From positions 1,364,001 to 1,428,000 of the forward strand of contig CBDFGK010000002.1 in assembly GCA_965247075.1 (NCBI GenBank): a DNA stretch of 64,000 nt, written 5' to 3'. The position numbers were made by a program, and so were the translations under genes. Source of the stretch: CBDFGK01 sp965247075. Its GTDB lineage: Bacteria > Pseudomonadota > Gammaproteobacteria > Pseudomonadales > Halieaceae. This document shows, in pieces, positions 18,116 to 28,062 of the stretch (positions are counted from its first letter, which is position 1; each line of letters begins with the position of its first letter). The notes beneath the pieces are model-generated. The model searched no databases and was not told the DNA's origin. It saw only the letters and a program-made list of their open reading frames with translations.

Positions 18116-18139
18116 GGGGACAGACGTAAGTCTGTCCCC
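18116..18139. repeat. REP-like palindrome 3' of oadB
   Basis: GGGGACAGAC and GTCTGTCCCC form a perfect 10-bp stem with a GTAA loop, 12 bases past the oadB stop (minus strand). There is no T-tract on the minus strand, so it is more likely a REP-type element or mRNA-stabilising hairpin than a classical terminator. The same arm occurs singly near 12553. Confidence 0.6.
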
Positions 18140-18150
18140 GTACGAAACAG

Positions 18151-19455
18151 TTAGCCGCCCACCAGGCTAATCATCACCCCCGCCGCCACGGCGGAGCCAA
18201 TCACACCTGCCACGTTGGGACCCATGGCGTGCATCAACAGAAAATTATGGGGGTCGGCTTCCAGGCCAATTTTATTGGAGACCCGCGCCGCCATCGGTAC
18301 GGCCGAGACACCGGCTGAACCAATCAGCGGGTTGATAGGCGTACCGCCCATCCTGTTCATCAATTTGGCGATCAACACGCCGGAAGCCGTGCCGATGCCG
18401 AAGGCGATAATACCCAGACCCAGAATGCCCAGGGTTTTCATGTCGAGAAATTTATCTGCGCCCAACTTGGAACCCACTGCCAGCCCCAGAAAGATAGTCG
18501 TGATATTGATCAAGGCATTGCGGGTAGTATCGCTGAGGCGATCTACCACCCCGCACTCATGCATCAAGTTGCCGAAACAGAACATGCCCAGCAGCGGCGC
18601 GGCAGCGGGCAACAGCATGGCCACCAACAATAACAGCAGCAGTGGAAATATGATTTTCTCGCGTTTGCTGACCGGACGCTGTTGCACCATGACGATCTTG
18701 CGTTCAGCTTCGGTGGTAAGCGTGCGCATGATGGGCGGCTGTATCAATGGCACTAGCGCCATGTAGGAGTAGGCAGCCACGGCGATTGCACCAAGCAAGT
18801 CCGGCGCCAGAATACTGGCAACATAAATAGCCGTCGGCCCATCGGCACCACCAATAATACCTATCGCCGCCGCATCAGCCAGGCTGAAGTCCATTATGCC
18901 CAACTGCGACAAGCCAACAGCGCCAAGTACCGTGGCGAAGATGCCAAACTGGGCGGCGGCTCCCAAAAACAAAGTCCTGGGGTTAGCCAGTAGCGGACCA
19001 AAATCGGTCATGGCGCCAACGCCCATAAAAATTATCAGCGGTGCCGCCCCGCTGGCAATGGCCACATCGTAAAAGTTGTACAGCATGCCATTGGCAAAGC
19101 CGGCATCTGACGCCACCTGTTGGGCCAGTAAATGACTACTGGCATCTGCCGCTTCATAGACGTGTCGCAACTGCTCAAGGGATTCCCAGGCACTCACACC
19201 AAAGGCGTGGGCCATTTGCATTAACAGGTCGGCATCGCCACCGAGGATGGCGCGCTCAACTCCGGACAGGGCCAGGCCCGCGCCAGGGATATTGGCGAGG
19301 ATGCCACCGAAGCCAATCGGCACCAGTAACAGTGGCTCAAAGTTTTCCACAATCGCCAGGAATAGCAGCAACAGGCCCATCGCCAGCATAAACACCTGTC
19401 CGGCCTGCAATTGAGCCAGGCCAGAATCGGCCCAAAGGCTGTAGAGATTGTCCAC
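18151..19455 (-). CDS. oadB: Oxaloacetate decarboxylase, beta subunit (Na+ pump)
   Basis: A 434-residue membrane protein with about nine to eleven hydrophobic segments. It carries the family's NFEPLLLVPIGFG start and GGADGPTAIYVAS, the region with the conserved aspartate used for Na+ and decarboxylation. It ends with a MGPNVAGVIGSAVAAG C terminus. It decarboxylates carboxybiotin on OadA and exports Na+ across the inner membrane. It lies three bases after oadA in the order G-A-B typical of gammaproteobacteria. Confidence 0.96.
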   Translation of the reverse strand: MDNLYSLWADSGLAQLQAGQVFMLAMGLLLLFLAIVENFEPLLLVPIGFGGILANIPGAGLALSGVERAILGGDADLLMQMAHAFGVSAWESLEQLRHVYEAADASSHLLAQQVASDAGFANGMLYNFYDVAIASGAAPLIIFMGVGAMTDFGPLLANPRTLFLGAAAQFGIFATVLGAVGLSQLGIMDFSLADAAAIGIIGGADGPTAIYVASILAPDLLGAIAVAAYSYMALVPLIQPPIMRTLTTEAERKIVMVQQRPVSKREKIIFPLLLLLLVAMLLPAAAPLLGMFCFGNLMHECGVVDRLSDTTRNALINITTIFLGLAVGSKLGADKFLDMKTLGILGLGIIAFGIGTASGVLIAKLMNRMGGTPINPLIGSAGVSAVPMAARVSNKIGLEADPHNFLLMHAMGPNVAGVIGSAVAAGVMISLVGG

Positions 19456-19458
19456 GAA

Positions 19459-21246
19459 CTAGCCCAGGGTGAGGAGTGTATCGCCGACCGCGACAGAATC
19501 CCCTTCCTTAACATTGACGGTACCCACTTTCCCAACGCAAGGTGCGCGCACTTCAGTCTCCATTTTCATGGCCTCCAGGATAATGATCACATCACCTTCC
19601 TGCACCCTGTCGCCAGGTTGCACAGACACCTGGAAAATATTCCCCGCCAGCGGCGCTGGTACGGGCGCTCCTTCCACGTTGGGAATAGCGGCGGCAGGGC
19701 TGCCTGCCACGGGTGCCGGCGCCAGGCTGCCAATATCGCCACCCTCTTCCACTTGCACCACGTAGCTCTGTCCGGAGACGGTAACTGTGTAAACTTCTGC
19801 CCCGCCGGCTGCTGCAGGCGTAGCAGCGCCCGGTGTCACTACTTCCTGGCCAGTGGGCACCGGCTCGAAAGCATCGGGGTTGCCGCGGTTGTGCAAAAAT
19901 TTGAGGCCAATCTGCGGAAACAGGGCGTAAGTCAGCACGTCATCTATCAAACCACCATCCGCTGCCAGCGCAATGCCCTTTTCGCTGGCCAGGGATTGTA
20001 ATTCCTCAGTCAGCACATCCAGTTCGGGTTTCAGCAAATCAGCCGGGCGACAGGTAATAACCTCACCGCCCTCAAGTACCCGTTGCTGCAACTGAGCATT
20101 TACCGGTGCCGGCGTGGCTCCGTACTCTCCTTTGAGTACACCAGCGGTCTCTTTGGTAATAGACTTATAGCGCTCGCCAGTCAGTATATTCAGCACCGCC
20201 TGGGTGCCGACGATCTGCGAGGTGGGTGTGACCAGTGGTAAGTAGCCAAGGTCTTCACGCACGCGGGGGATTTCTTCCAGCACTTCATCCAGCTTGTCGT
20301 CCGCACCCTGCTCTTTCAACTGGCTCTCCATATTGGTCAACATACCGCCTGGCACCTGTGCCACCAGGATGCGTGAATCCACGCCGCGCAGCGAGCCTTC
20401 AAATTTGGCATATTTTTTCCGCACTTCCCGGAAATAACCTGCCACCTCTTCCAGCGCCGGTATATCCAGCCCCGTATCCCGGTCCGTACCTTCCAAAATG
20501 GCAACCACAGACTCCGTGGGAGAGTGACCGTAGGTCATGGACATGGAAGAAATGGAGGTATCCACGTTATCGATACCGGCCTCCACGCATTTCAGTATCG
20601 TGGCGGTGGATAGACCCGTGGTGGCATGGCATTGCATATGAATCGGTATATCGCAGGCCGCCTTGAGCCGCGTGACCAGTTCATAACCCACGTAGGGCTT
20701 TAGCAAACCAGCCATATCCTTGATGGCAATGGAGTCAGCGCCCATGTCTTCAATACGCTTGCCCTGCTCCACCCAGGTATCAATGTTGTGCACCGGGCTG
20801 AGCGTGTAGGAAATAGTGCCCTGGGCATGCTTGCCAACCTGCTGCACGGCTTTTAGCGCCGTATCGATATTGCGCATATCGTTCATGGCATCGAATACCC
20901 GGAACACGTCGATACCGTTGGCGGCAGCGCGTTCAACAAATTTGCTCACCACATCATCGGCGTAGTGGCGATAACCGAGAATATTCTGGCCGCGAAACAA
21001 CATCTGCTGTGGCGTGTCGGGCATCGCTTTTTTCAATTCACGAATGCGCTCCCACGGATCTTCTCCCAGGTAGCGAATACAGGCATCAAAGGTGGCACCA
21101 CCCCAGGACTCCAGCGACCAAAAGCCAATCTGATCCAGTTTTTCGGCAATGGGCAGCATATCGTCCAGCCGCACCCGCGTTGCCAGCAGAGATTGTGAGG
21201 CATCGCGCAACACGACATCGGTTATTCCCAGCGGTTTATTACTCAT
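19459..21246 (-). CDS. oadA: Oxaloacetate decarboxylase, alpha subunit (biotin protein)
   Basis: A 595-residue protein. The N-terminal carboxyltransferase TIM barrel (about 5-300) has RDASQS, GGATFD and the metal/lysine segment AIKDMAG. A PYC_OADA-like domain follows (about 310-450), then a Pro/Ala linker and a C-terminal biotinyl domain with EAMKMETE (biotin Lys561). It transfers the carboxyl group of oxaloacetate to biotin for OadB. It is co-transcribed with oadG and oadB at 3-base spacing. Confidence 0.97.
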   Translation of the reverse strand: MSNKPLGITDVVLRDASQSLLATRVRLDDMLPIAEKLDQIGFWSLESWGGATFDACIRYLGEDPWERIRELKKAMPDTPQQMLFRGQNILGYRHYADDVVSKFVERAAANGIDVFRVFDAMNDMRNIDTALKAVQQVGKHAQGTISYTLSPVHNIDTWVEQGKRIEDMGADSIAIKDMAGLLKPYVGYELVTRLKAACDIPIHMQCHATTGLSTATILKCVEAGIDNVDTSISSMSMTYGHSPTESVVAILEGTDRDTGLDIPALEEVAGYFREVRKKYAKFEGSLRGVDSRILVAQVPGGMLTNMESQLKEQGADDKLDEVLEEIPRVREDLGYLPLVTPTSQIVGTQAVLNILTGERYKSITKETAGVLKGEYGATPAPVNAQLQQRVLEGGEVITCRPADLLKPELDVLTEELQSLASEKGIALAADGGLIDDVLTYALFPQIGLKFLHNRGNPDAFEPVPTGQEVVTPGAATPAAAGGAEVYTVTVSGQSYVVQVEEGGDIGSLAPAPVAGSPAAAIPNVEGAPVPAPLAGNIFQVSVQPGDRVQEGDVIIILEAMKMETEVRAPCVGKVGTVNVKEGDSVAVGDTLLTLG

Positions 21247-21249
21247 AGG

Positions 21250-21486
21250 TCAGTGCCTCGAACGATGTTTTTTGATGACGGCAGTAATGACGGCCGGCAA
21301 TACCGGGTCATCGACCGGGGCGGCGGTGGCGGCCAGCGGCTCGATAACGGGTGGGAGGGGCGCAAAACGCTGGATCAATGCCGACATGGCCGACGTGGCA
21401 AGCACCAGCAGTATCAGGAACACCACCACCGTACCCATGCCGAACAGCATGAGTTCCAGTCCTTGAGCAATGAGAGTTTCTTGCAC
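21250..21486 (-). CDS. oadG: Oxaloacetate decarboxylase, gamma subunit
   Basis: A 78-residue protein with one membrane helix (about 10-37, LMLFGMGTVVVFLILLVLA), a proline/alanine-rich linker and a histidine-containing basic tail (KKHRSRH) that can bind Zn. It assembles the alpha and beta subunits. It is the first gene of oadGAB. Confidence 0.92.
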   Translation of the reverse strand: MQETLIAQGLELMLFGMGTVVVFLILLVLATSAMSALIQRFAPLPPVIEPLAATAAPVDDPVLPAVITAVIKKHRSRH

Positions 21487-21613
21487 AGCCTCTCCAGAAG
21501 ATTATTATTTACCAGCGCCGCAACTCTACAAATTCAGGTCTGAAACGGCAACGCCTGTAAGCGCATAAAGCCTTGTACCACAGCGGCGGCAAAAACCGAA
21601 GTGCCGGCAACAT

Positions 21614-23176
21614 TCAGGACCAGGCGGTGGGAATAACCGCATCGATCAGACAGGGTCCAGTCTGCGCCATGGCCGCAGCGAATTGCTCATTGAATTCTTC
21701 TGCCGTAGTGGCGCGGGTGGCTTTAACCCCCATACCCTGCGCCATGGCTACAAAATCCATATCCGGTGAGCCAATATCCAACATGCTGGCTGCCTTCGGG
21801 CCGGGCACGCCTCCGCGCGCGCCGGTGCGCGAGAATTCCAGCTCGAGAATACTGTACTTGCGATTGGAAAAAATAATCGTGGTGACATCCAGGTTCTCAC
21901 GCGCCATGCTCCACAGGGCCTGGATGGTATACATGGCAGAGCCGTCACCCTCCAGGCAAATCACCTTGCGGTCCGGGCAGGCAATCGCAGCACCCACAGC
22001 CACTGGCAATCCAAAACCGATGGAACCACCAGTCTGGTTGAGCCAGGCGTGAGGTCTCGCTGTTTCGGCATAGGCCTGGCAATAAATACCCGAGGTAATA
22101 CCTTCATCGGCAACGATAGCGTTTTCCGGCATGAGATTGGCAAAGGCCGCGCCTATGCTATCTACCGACAAATCTCCGCCGGCCAGCGCCGGCAAACTCA
22201 GTTCATTAAGTTCTGGCTCTGCCGATGCACCATCCACGGCTGCCAGCAGGTCTTGCAGGCATGCAGCCACATCATCACCAGGCACAGCCAACACCAGCTC
22301 CTCACAGGCTTCTGCCTTGATAACACTGGGCACATTGGGATACGCGAAGAACGACACCGGTGCCTTGCAGCCCACCAGGATCAGCTTTTCCACATCCTTG
22401 ATATGATCAATAGCCAATTCGGCCAGGTAGGGAAGGCGTTCCAGCTTGGCGGTGCCGGCACCACGGGCAATACGTGGCGGAAAAGTATCCGTGCTTACGC
22501 GCGCGCCAGTGGCTTTGCTCAACTTGCTCAACAACTCCATTTGCCCGGCTGTTATTTCCACGCCGCCAATCATGATCATGGCATTCTGGTCGGACTGCAA
22601 AATTGCCGCCGCGCGGGCAATGGCCTCCTCGCGGACACGATTGGGTTCCGGTATCGGCGCCGCCCGGGTAGAGCCATCGGGATTGTCACTCCAGGATACA
22701 TCGGCGGGCAGAATCAGGCTGGCAACCCGGTGATTGCCGGCTGCCTCCACCGCCCTGGCGGTATCGGCGGCGATATCTTCGGGAGCGCGCGAGGTGTATA
22801 CCCAGTGCGACACAGGTGTTGCAACGCCCTCAATATCAGACGTCAACGGCGCATCGTATTGCAGATGGTAGGTGGCGTGATCACCGATAATATTGACCAT
22901 CGGCGAGTTGGCTTTCTTGGCATTGTGGATATTGGCCAGCGCATTACCCAGCCCTGGGCCCAGGTGCAACAACGTTGAAGCCGGCTTGCGCGCCATGCGT
23001 GCATAACCATCGGCGGCGCCACTCAATACGCCTTCAAACAGGCACAACACACAACGCATTCCCTCCACTTCATCAAGGGCGGCAACGAAATGCATCTCAG
23101 AGGTTCCGGGGTTGGTAAAACACACCTCAACACCACTATCCACCAGGGTCTTGATCAGGCTTTCAGCTCCATTCAT
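21614..23176 (-). CDS. Thiamine-diphosphate enzyme, acetolactate-synthase-like
   Basis: A 520-residue ThDP enzyme with the three usual domains. The N-terminal pyrimidine-binding part has CLFEGVLSGAADGYARM with the catalytic glutamate, the middle domain is at about 190-320, and the C-terminal ThDP domain has GDGSAMYTIQ...FSNRKY. It lacks a regulatory small subunit gene. Relatives are labelled acetolactate synthase large subunit-like, benzoylformate decarboxylase or oxalyl-CoA decarboxylase-like, so the substrate is uncertain. It overlaps the FAD dehydrogenase stop by 4 bases, suggesting a shared 2-keto/2-hydroxy acid route. Confidence 0.88.
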   Translation of the reverse strand: MNGAESLIKTLVDSGVEVCFTNPGTSEMHFVAALDEVEGMRCVLCLFEGVLSGAADGYARMARKPASTLLHLGPGLGNALANIHNAKKANSPMVNIIGDHATYHLQYDAPLTSDIEGVATPVSHWVYTSRAPEDIAADTARAVEAAGNHRVASLILPADVSWSDNPDGSTRAAPIPEPNRVREEAIARAAAILQSDQNAMIMIGGVEITAGQMELLSKLSKATGARVSTDTFPPRIARGAGTAKLERLPYLAELAIDHIKDVEKLILVGCKAPVSFFAYPNVPSVIKAEACEELVLAVPGDDVAACLQDLLAAVDGASAEPELNELSLPALAGGDLSVDSIGAAFANLMPENAIVADEGITSGIYCQAYAETARPHAWLNQTGGSIGFGLPVAVGAAIACPDRKVICLEGDGSAMYTIQALWSMARENLDVTTIIFSNRKYSILELEFSRTGARGGVPGPKAASMLDIGSPDMDFVAMAQGMGVKATRATTAEEFNEQFAAAMAQTGPCLIDAVIPTAWS

Positions 23177-24546
23177 TTACAGGCTACCCTGTCTGCAGTA
23201 AATATTTTGTTGGGATTGAGAATATTATTGGGATCCAGCATACGCTTCATACGGTACATAAGTTGCAACTCCACCTCAGAGCGGGTGCAATGCAGGTGTT
23301 CGCGCTTCAACAGACCCACGCCGTGCTCTGCTGAAACGGAGCCGGCATATTTTTCTACCAGCTTGTAAACCGTGGCCTCGATGTGCGCTTTATCGAATGC
23401 CTCTGGATTGGTATTGCCCAGCGTCAGGTGCAGGTTACTGTCCCCCAGATGACCAAAAGTTACATTGAAGGAATCGGCAATGCCGTTCATATAGGTCTCT
23501 ACCTCAGCCACAAACTCTGGCATATGGTCCACGGTTATGCTGACATCAAACAGCGCCACCGGACCCAGCGCCATGAAACCCAGCACGTCGTCGCGGATTT
23601 CCCACAGTGCCTGGCGTTCCGACTGGGATTTGGCGATCACCGCATCCGCCATCAATTCATTTTCCAGCGCCTCACCCAGCACCTGTTCAAATTTCTGCTG
23701 GTCTTCTGCCGGGCTGGACCCCAGCGTTTCCACCAGCACATAGAAGGGGTAGCCCTGTGCCAGTGGCGGTGTATGCAGGCTGCCGGCGCGGGTCACATGG
23801 TTGTAGAAGGATGGCCACATACACTCGAACGCACTGAGTGTGCCTGCGGTGTTGGCATCCAGCCATCCCAGCAACCGGGTGACGCTGTCGAAGTTTTCAC
23901 AGGCTACCAGGGCCGTATTTTGTGAACGGGGCAGTTGCCGCAAACGCACCACCACTCGCGTAATAACCCCCAGCGTACCCTCTGCGCCTATAAACCACTG
24001 TTTCAAGTCATAGCCGGCGTTGTTTTTGAGCATTTTGTTGAGATTGGACACCACCGTTCCATCCGCCAGTACCACCTCCAGCCCCAACACCATGTCGCGC
24101 ATCATGCCGTAGCGAATGACCCGGTTGCCGCCGGCATTAGTGGCAACGTTGCCGCCCACTGTCGCCGTACCGCGCGCACCGAGATCCAGGGGTAGCAAAA
24201 ACCCCTTTTCTTCACAGGCTTCAGTGGCGACCTGCAATATGCAGCCGGCCTGCACCGTGCAACTGCGGTTAAGTTCGTCAATTTCCTCAATTGCATTCAT
24301 GCGTTCCAAGGATAGACCCAACTCGCCTGCTGTCTCATGGAGACCATCTACCAGGCCGGTTTTACCGCCCCAGGGAATCAACGCCTGGCCCGCCTCGTCG
24401 CAAAGTTTCAGCACCTTCGAGACCTGCTCGGTCGACTCCGGTTTGAGCACAATGTCCGGCCAAAAGGGATGTGGCTCTTCACGCACACCTTGCTCACCCA
24501 GCAGCTCGCGCAGTTGGGCCAACAGCTCCGGATTGGGTGCGGTCAT
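23173..24546 (-). CDS. FAD-binding 2-hydroxyacid dehydrogenase, GlcD/D-LDH-like
   Basis: A 457-residue flavoprotein of the VAO family. It has the FAD pyrophosphate segment WGGKTGLVDG at about 58-67, GGNVATNAGGNRVIRYG at about 130-146, and a C-terminal SAEHGVGLLKRE metal/FAD motif. The family oxidises D-lactate, D-2-hydroxyglutarate or glycolate and feeds electrons to the respiratory chain. No Fe-S GlcF partner is adjacent. It is coupled to the ThDP enzyme by ATGA overlap. Confidence 0.9.
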   Translation of the reverse strand: MTAPNPELLAQLRELLGEQGVREEPHPFWPDIVLKPESTEQVSKVLKLCDEAGQALIPWGGKTGLVDGLHETAGELGLSLERMNAIEEIDELNRSCTVQAGCILQVATEACEEKGFLLPLDLGARGTATVGGNVATNAGGNRVIRYGMMRDMVLGLEVVLADGTVVSNLNKMLKNNAGYDLKQWFIGAEGTLGVITRVVVRLRQLPRSQNTALVACENFDSVTRLLGWLDANTAGTLSAFECMWPSFYNHVTRAGSLHTPPLAQGYPFYVLVETLGSSPAEDQQKFEQVLGEALENELMADAVIAKSQSERQALWEIRDDVLGFMALGPVALFDVSITVDHMPEFVAEVETYMNGIADSFNVTFGHLGDSNLHLTLGNTNPEAFDKAHIEATVYKLVEKYAGSVSAEHGVGLLKREHLHCTRSEVELQLMYRMKRMLDPNNILNPNKIFTADRVACK

Positions 24547-24555
24547 TGTGTATTC

Positions 24556-24726
24556 CTACTCGATGCGTGGCACTGAGTTTAGCAGGGTTTTCGTGTATTC
24601 GTGCTGGGGGTTGGTCAGGATTTGTTCGGCTGTGCCCTGCCCTACCAGCTTGCCATTTTGCATAACGCCGACGCGGCGGGCCAGGGTGGGAATAATGGAT
24701 AAGTCGTGGGTAATAAACAGGTAGGA
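24556..24726 (-). pseudogene. C-terminal relic of an oligopeptide ABC transporter ATPase
   Basis: The final about 56 codons read YLFITHDLSIIPTLARR...GTAEQILTNPQHEYTKTLL, the H-loop and C-terminal region of DppD/OppD/DppF-type ATPases. No Walker A, signature or Walker B region lies upstream. That space is occupied in another frame by the end of the M28 peptidase gene at 24785. The ABC gene has therefore lost its first four fifths. Confidence 0.8.
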
Positions 24727-24784
24727 ACAGGGTATAGCGGGTATAGGAAATCTTGTCAGATCCGCGCGGCACCGGATTCGCCAT

Positions 24785-26464
24785 TCATTGAGCACGCAAA
24801 CCACTCGTTTCATCGCGTTTGCCCTTGAATTCAGTGCCCTCATGCCAATTGGGCCAGTCGCGACTGTTGGCGAGTGCTTCCCCAATACCGAAAAACAACA
24901 GCACATTTTCCGCCGCGCCACTTAAGTCCCAGTCGCTGGAGTACTCATCCGAGGGTTTGTGGTAATCATGGGCGACATAGGCCTCGAGCTGATGCTTGCC
25001 CCACAGCTTGCCATTTTCGCGGCTGTCTGTTGCCGGCGTCAGGTACAAGGCAGGAACACCCTGTTTGGCAAAGTTAAAATGATCAGAGCGATAATAGGAT
25101 CCCTTTTCCGGGCTGGGCTCTGGTACCAGCACTCGATCCTGCCTGGTCGCCTCTTGCTCAAGGTAAAGCTCCAGCTCGCTGTTGCCATAGCCCACCACGG
25201 CAACGTCGCGCACACGCCCGTCCCGGCCCTTGTAAAGATTGTCCATATTCAGATTGGCGACGGTTTTTGCCAATGGATAGAGCGGGTTTTCAGCGTACCA
25301 CCTGGAGCCCAGCAAGCCAGACTCTTCGGCGGTTACCGCCAAAAACACCACGGATCGTTCAAGCGATCCCTGTTCGGCATGCAAGTGCGCCAGCGCCAAC
25401 AATCCACCCACGCCCGAAGCATTGTCGCTGGCACCGTTGTATATATTGTCACCTTCCATGCCTTCCTTCACACCCAGGTGATCCCAGTGCGCCGTGTACA
25501 CAATGGTTTCATCGGCATGTCTGGTGCCGGGTAAGCGAGCGACCACGTTGCGACTCAGTGAGTTTTCAAGGCTGTTTTCCAGCGTAATGGATGCTTTCAG
25601 ATCACTCAGCGGCAGCGCTGTAAAACCGGGCTGAGCGGCAGCGGCTTTTAATACCTGGTAGTCCAGGTCGGCCGCCGCAAACAAATCCTCCGCCACGGAT
25701 TTCTGAATCCAGCCTTCCACCGGCAATTTATCCGCGTGTTTGTGCGGGTCGGTCAGCCCAATCTGGGGGCCAGACCAACCCACGCTGACCACTTCCCAGG
25801 GGTAGGCAGCGGGCGCTGTTTCGTGCACGATAATTACCGCAGCCGCACCCTGGCGAGCCCCCTCTTCGTACTTGTAGGTCCAGCGACCGTAGTACGTCAT
25901 GGTATTGCCGTTAAAAACCTCTGCATCCTGGGTCGCAAAGCCCGGGTCATTGACCAGTACCAGCACCGTCTTGCCGCTTACATCCAGGCCGGCGTAATCG
26001 TTCCAACCACGCTCCGGGGCGTTTATGCCGTAGCCGGCAAACACCAGCGGTGAATCTTCCACGGTGATGGATGGCACGGCCTGTTGCGTGGTTACCACCA
26101 TTTCCGATTCATAGGCCAGCACGCGGTTGTAGTCACTGCCACCGATGGAAAATAACGCAGCGGGACTGGCTTCAACGGAAGTTATCGGCACGTCCTGAAA
26201 CCAGGAATCGCCATTGCCAGGCTGCAAGCCCAGCGCCTCAAATTGCTCCCTGAGATAAGCGACGGTGAGCTCTTCGCCGCGCGTGGCCGGTGCCCGGCCT
26301 TCAAACTCATCGGCGGCCAGCACCGCTGTGTGGCGGTGTATGTCGGCCTCTATCTGGGCGGTTGGCGATACCGCCTCGACAACTGCCGGCGGCTTTTCGC
26401 TGCAGGCAGTGACCAGCAATGCGGCCAACATTGAGAGTGCCAGGGTGGGGAATGTCCTGTTCAT
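24785..26464 (-). CDS. M28-family zinc aminopeptidase, lipoprotein
   Basis: A 559-residue secreted peptidase. Signal peptide and lipobox are LVTAC (Cys21), so it is likely anchored to a membrane facing the periplasm. A PA insertion domain is at about 130-260. The peptidase domain has zinc ligands in HWDHLG, GASDNASGVG and TAEESGLLGS, plus a late SDHFNF and HKPSDEY. It would release N-terminal amino acids from peptides. It is divergent from the POT transporter gene, suggesting joint peptide use. Confidence 0.93.
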   Translation of the reverse strand: MNRTFPTLALSMLAALLVTACSEKPPAVVEAVSPTAQIEADIHRHTAVLAADEFEGRAPATRGEELTVAYLREQFEALGLQPGNGDSWFQDVPITSVEASPAALFSIGGSDYNRVLAYESEMVVTTQQAVPSITVEDSPLVFAGYGINAPERGWNDYAGLDVSGKTVLVLVNDPGFATQDAEVFNGNTMTYYGRWTYKYEEGARQGAAAVIIVHETAPAAYPWEVVSVGWSGPQIGLTDPHKHADKLPVEGWIQKSVAEDLFAAADLDYQVLKAAAAQPGFTALPLSDLKASITLENSLENSLSRNVVARLPGTRHADETIVYTAHWDHLGVKEGMEGDNIYNGASDNASGVGGLLALAHLHAEQGSLERSVVFLAVTAEESGLLGSRWYAENPLYPLAKTVANLNMDNLYKGRDGRVRDVAVVGYGNSELELYLEQEATRQDRVLVPEPSPEKGSYYRSDHFNFAKQGVPALYLTPATDSRENGKLWGKHQLEAYVAHDYHKPSDEYSSDWDLSGAAENVLLFFGIGEALANSRDWPNWHEGTEFKGKRDETSGLRAQ

Positions 26465-26517
26465 TTGGCTAAGTCCTTATTATCATGCGTGACTATAACA
26501 AAAATTGGATCGGTTAC

Positions 26518-28035
26518 ATGAGCGAAATCCTCGGTCACCCCAAGGGACTCTTTGTTTGCTTTGCCACGGAGATGTGGGAACGCTTCTCTTTTTACGGCAT
26601 GAAATTCCTGCTACTGCTCTATCTCACCAAGTACCACTTGTACACGGATTCCATGAGCCTGGATGTACTCGGTGGCTACGCGGCGATGGTGTATGCCATG
26701 CCGGTAATTGGCGGCCTGCTGGCAGACCGCTACCTGGGCATGCGCAAGGCGGTGGTTTTTGGGGGCAGTCTGTTGGTGCTGGGTCATTTGGGTATGGCCT
26801 TCGAAGGGCAGCAAGCTGGCAATGTCGGTGGTGTCATCACCCGCGACGAAAGCGCCCTGCAAGTGTTTTACTTTTCACTGGCACTGATTGTAATAGGCGT
26901 GGGCTTCCTCAAACCCAATATTTCAACCATTGTCGGCCAACTTTACGACACCAACGATCCGCGCCGGGACTCGGGTTTCACCATCTTCTATATGGGCATT
27001 AACCTCGGTGCATTCTCTGCGGCACTGCTGTGCGGCTACCTCGGCGAGACCTTCGGTTGGGCCTACGGCTTTGGCGCCGCCGGCATTGGCATGTTGTTCG
27101 GCCTGGCCACCTTCATATATGGCCAGCGCCATTTAATGGGCCACGCCGAGCCCAAAAATCCAAGCCTGCTCAAGGAGCACACTTTCATCGGCCTCAACCG
27201 GGAAATAAGCATCTACCTCTGTGGCCTGCTAGGTGTAGTCGCGGTATGGCAAATGCTGCAATTTCACGCCGTGGTTGAAGCCACACTCAATATCATGTCG
27301 CTGGCGGTACTGGGCGGGCTGGCCTGGTTCCTGACCCAGAAATGCAACAAGGTAGAACGCGACCGTATGCTGGTATTGATCGTGTTGACCATGTCGACGG
27401 TGGTGTTCTGGGCCCTGTTTGAGCAGAGCGCCGCCTCCATGACCCTGTACGCCGACCGGGTGCTGAATCGCAATTTTCTGGGGGTGCAGTGGACGGCAGC
27501 GCAATTTGGTTCCCTCAACTCCATGTTTATCTTTTTATTGGCGCCGGGCTTTGCCTGGCTGTGGACCAAGCTGGGCAGGAACGGGCTGGAGCCCTCTACC
27601 CCGGTCAAGTTTGCACTGGGTATCGCCCAGGCGGGCCTGGGCTTCGGGGCACTGGTAGTGGGCGCGACCATGCCCGATGAGAGCGGTCGCGTTGCCGCCA
27701 TCTGGCTCGTCCTGGCCTATATGTTACACACCATGGGTGAGCTGTGCCTGTCACCGGTGGGACTTTCAGCGGTTACCAAACTGGCCGTGCCCAGTGTGGT
27801 CGGTGTGATGATGGGCTCCTGGTTCCTGGCCACCGCCTATTCCGAATTTGTTGCCGCCCAACTGGCCAAACTCGCGGCAGTAGAAACCAATGGCGGCCAG
27901 GTAACCGATATCGCCACGGCGCTGGCCAGTTATACGGAGCTATTCAACAACCTGCTCTGGGTGGGACTGGCTACAGGGGCCTTTATGCTGGTGATATCAC
28001 CCCTGCTCAGGAAATGGATGCACGGTATTCACTAA
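26518..28035 (+). CDS. POT-family proton/oligopeptide symporter
   Basis: A 505-residue inner-membrane transporter with twelve to fourteen helices. The PTR2 signature ATEMWERFSFYGMK opens the protein, with a later FTIFYMGINLGAF motif. It imports di- and tripeptides with protons. The ATG at 26518 starts right at the family's ILGHPKGLF and has GGA upstream. An in-frame ATG at 26485 is a longer alternative without a clear ribosome site. The neighbouring divergent M28 peptidase could supply its substrates. Confidence 0.93.
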   Translation: MSEILGHPKGLFVCFATEMWERFSFYGMKFLLLLYLTKYHLYTDSMSLDVLGGYAAMVYAMPVIGGLLADRYLGMRKAVVFGGSLLVLGHLGMAFEGQQAGNVGGVITRDESALQVFYFSLALIVIGVGFLKPNISTIVGQLYDTNDPRRDSGFTIFYMGINLGAFSAALLCGYLGETFGWAYGFGAAGIGMLFGLATFIYGQRHLMGHAEPKNPSLLKEHTFIGLNREISIYLCGLLGVVAVWQMLQFHAVVEATLNIMSLAVLGGLAWFLTQKCNKVERDRMLVLIVLTMSTVVFWALFEQSAASMTLYADRVLNRNFLGVQWTAAQFGSLNSMFIFLLAPGFAWLWTKLGRNGLEPSTPVKFALGIAQAGLGFGALVVGATMPDESGRVAAIWLVLAYMLHTMGELCLSPVGLSAVTKLAVPSVVGVMMGSWFLATAYSEFVAAQLAKLAAVETNGGQVTDIATALASYTELFNNLLWVGLATGAFMLVISPLLRKWMHGIH

Positions 28036-28062
28036 TCAATTCGAGACACGGCGGTGGAATCA

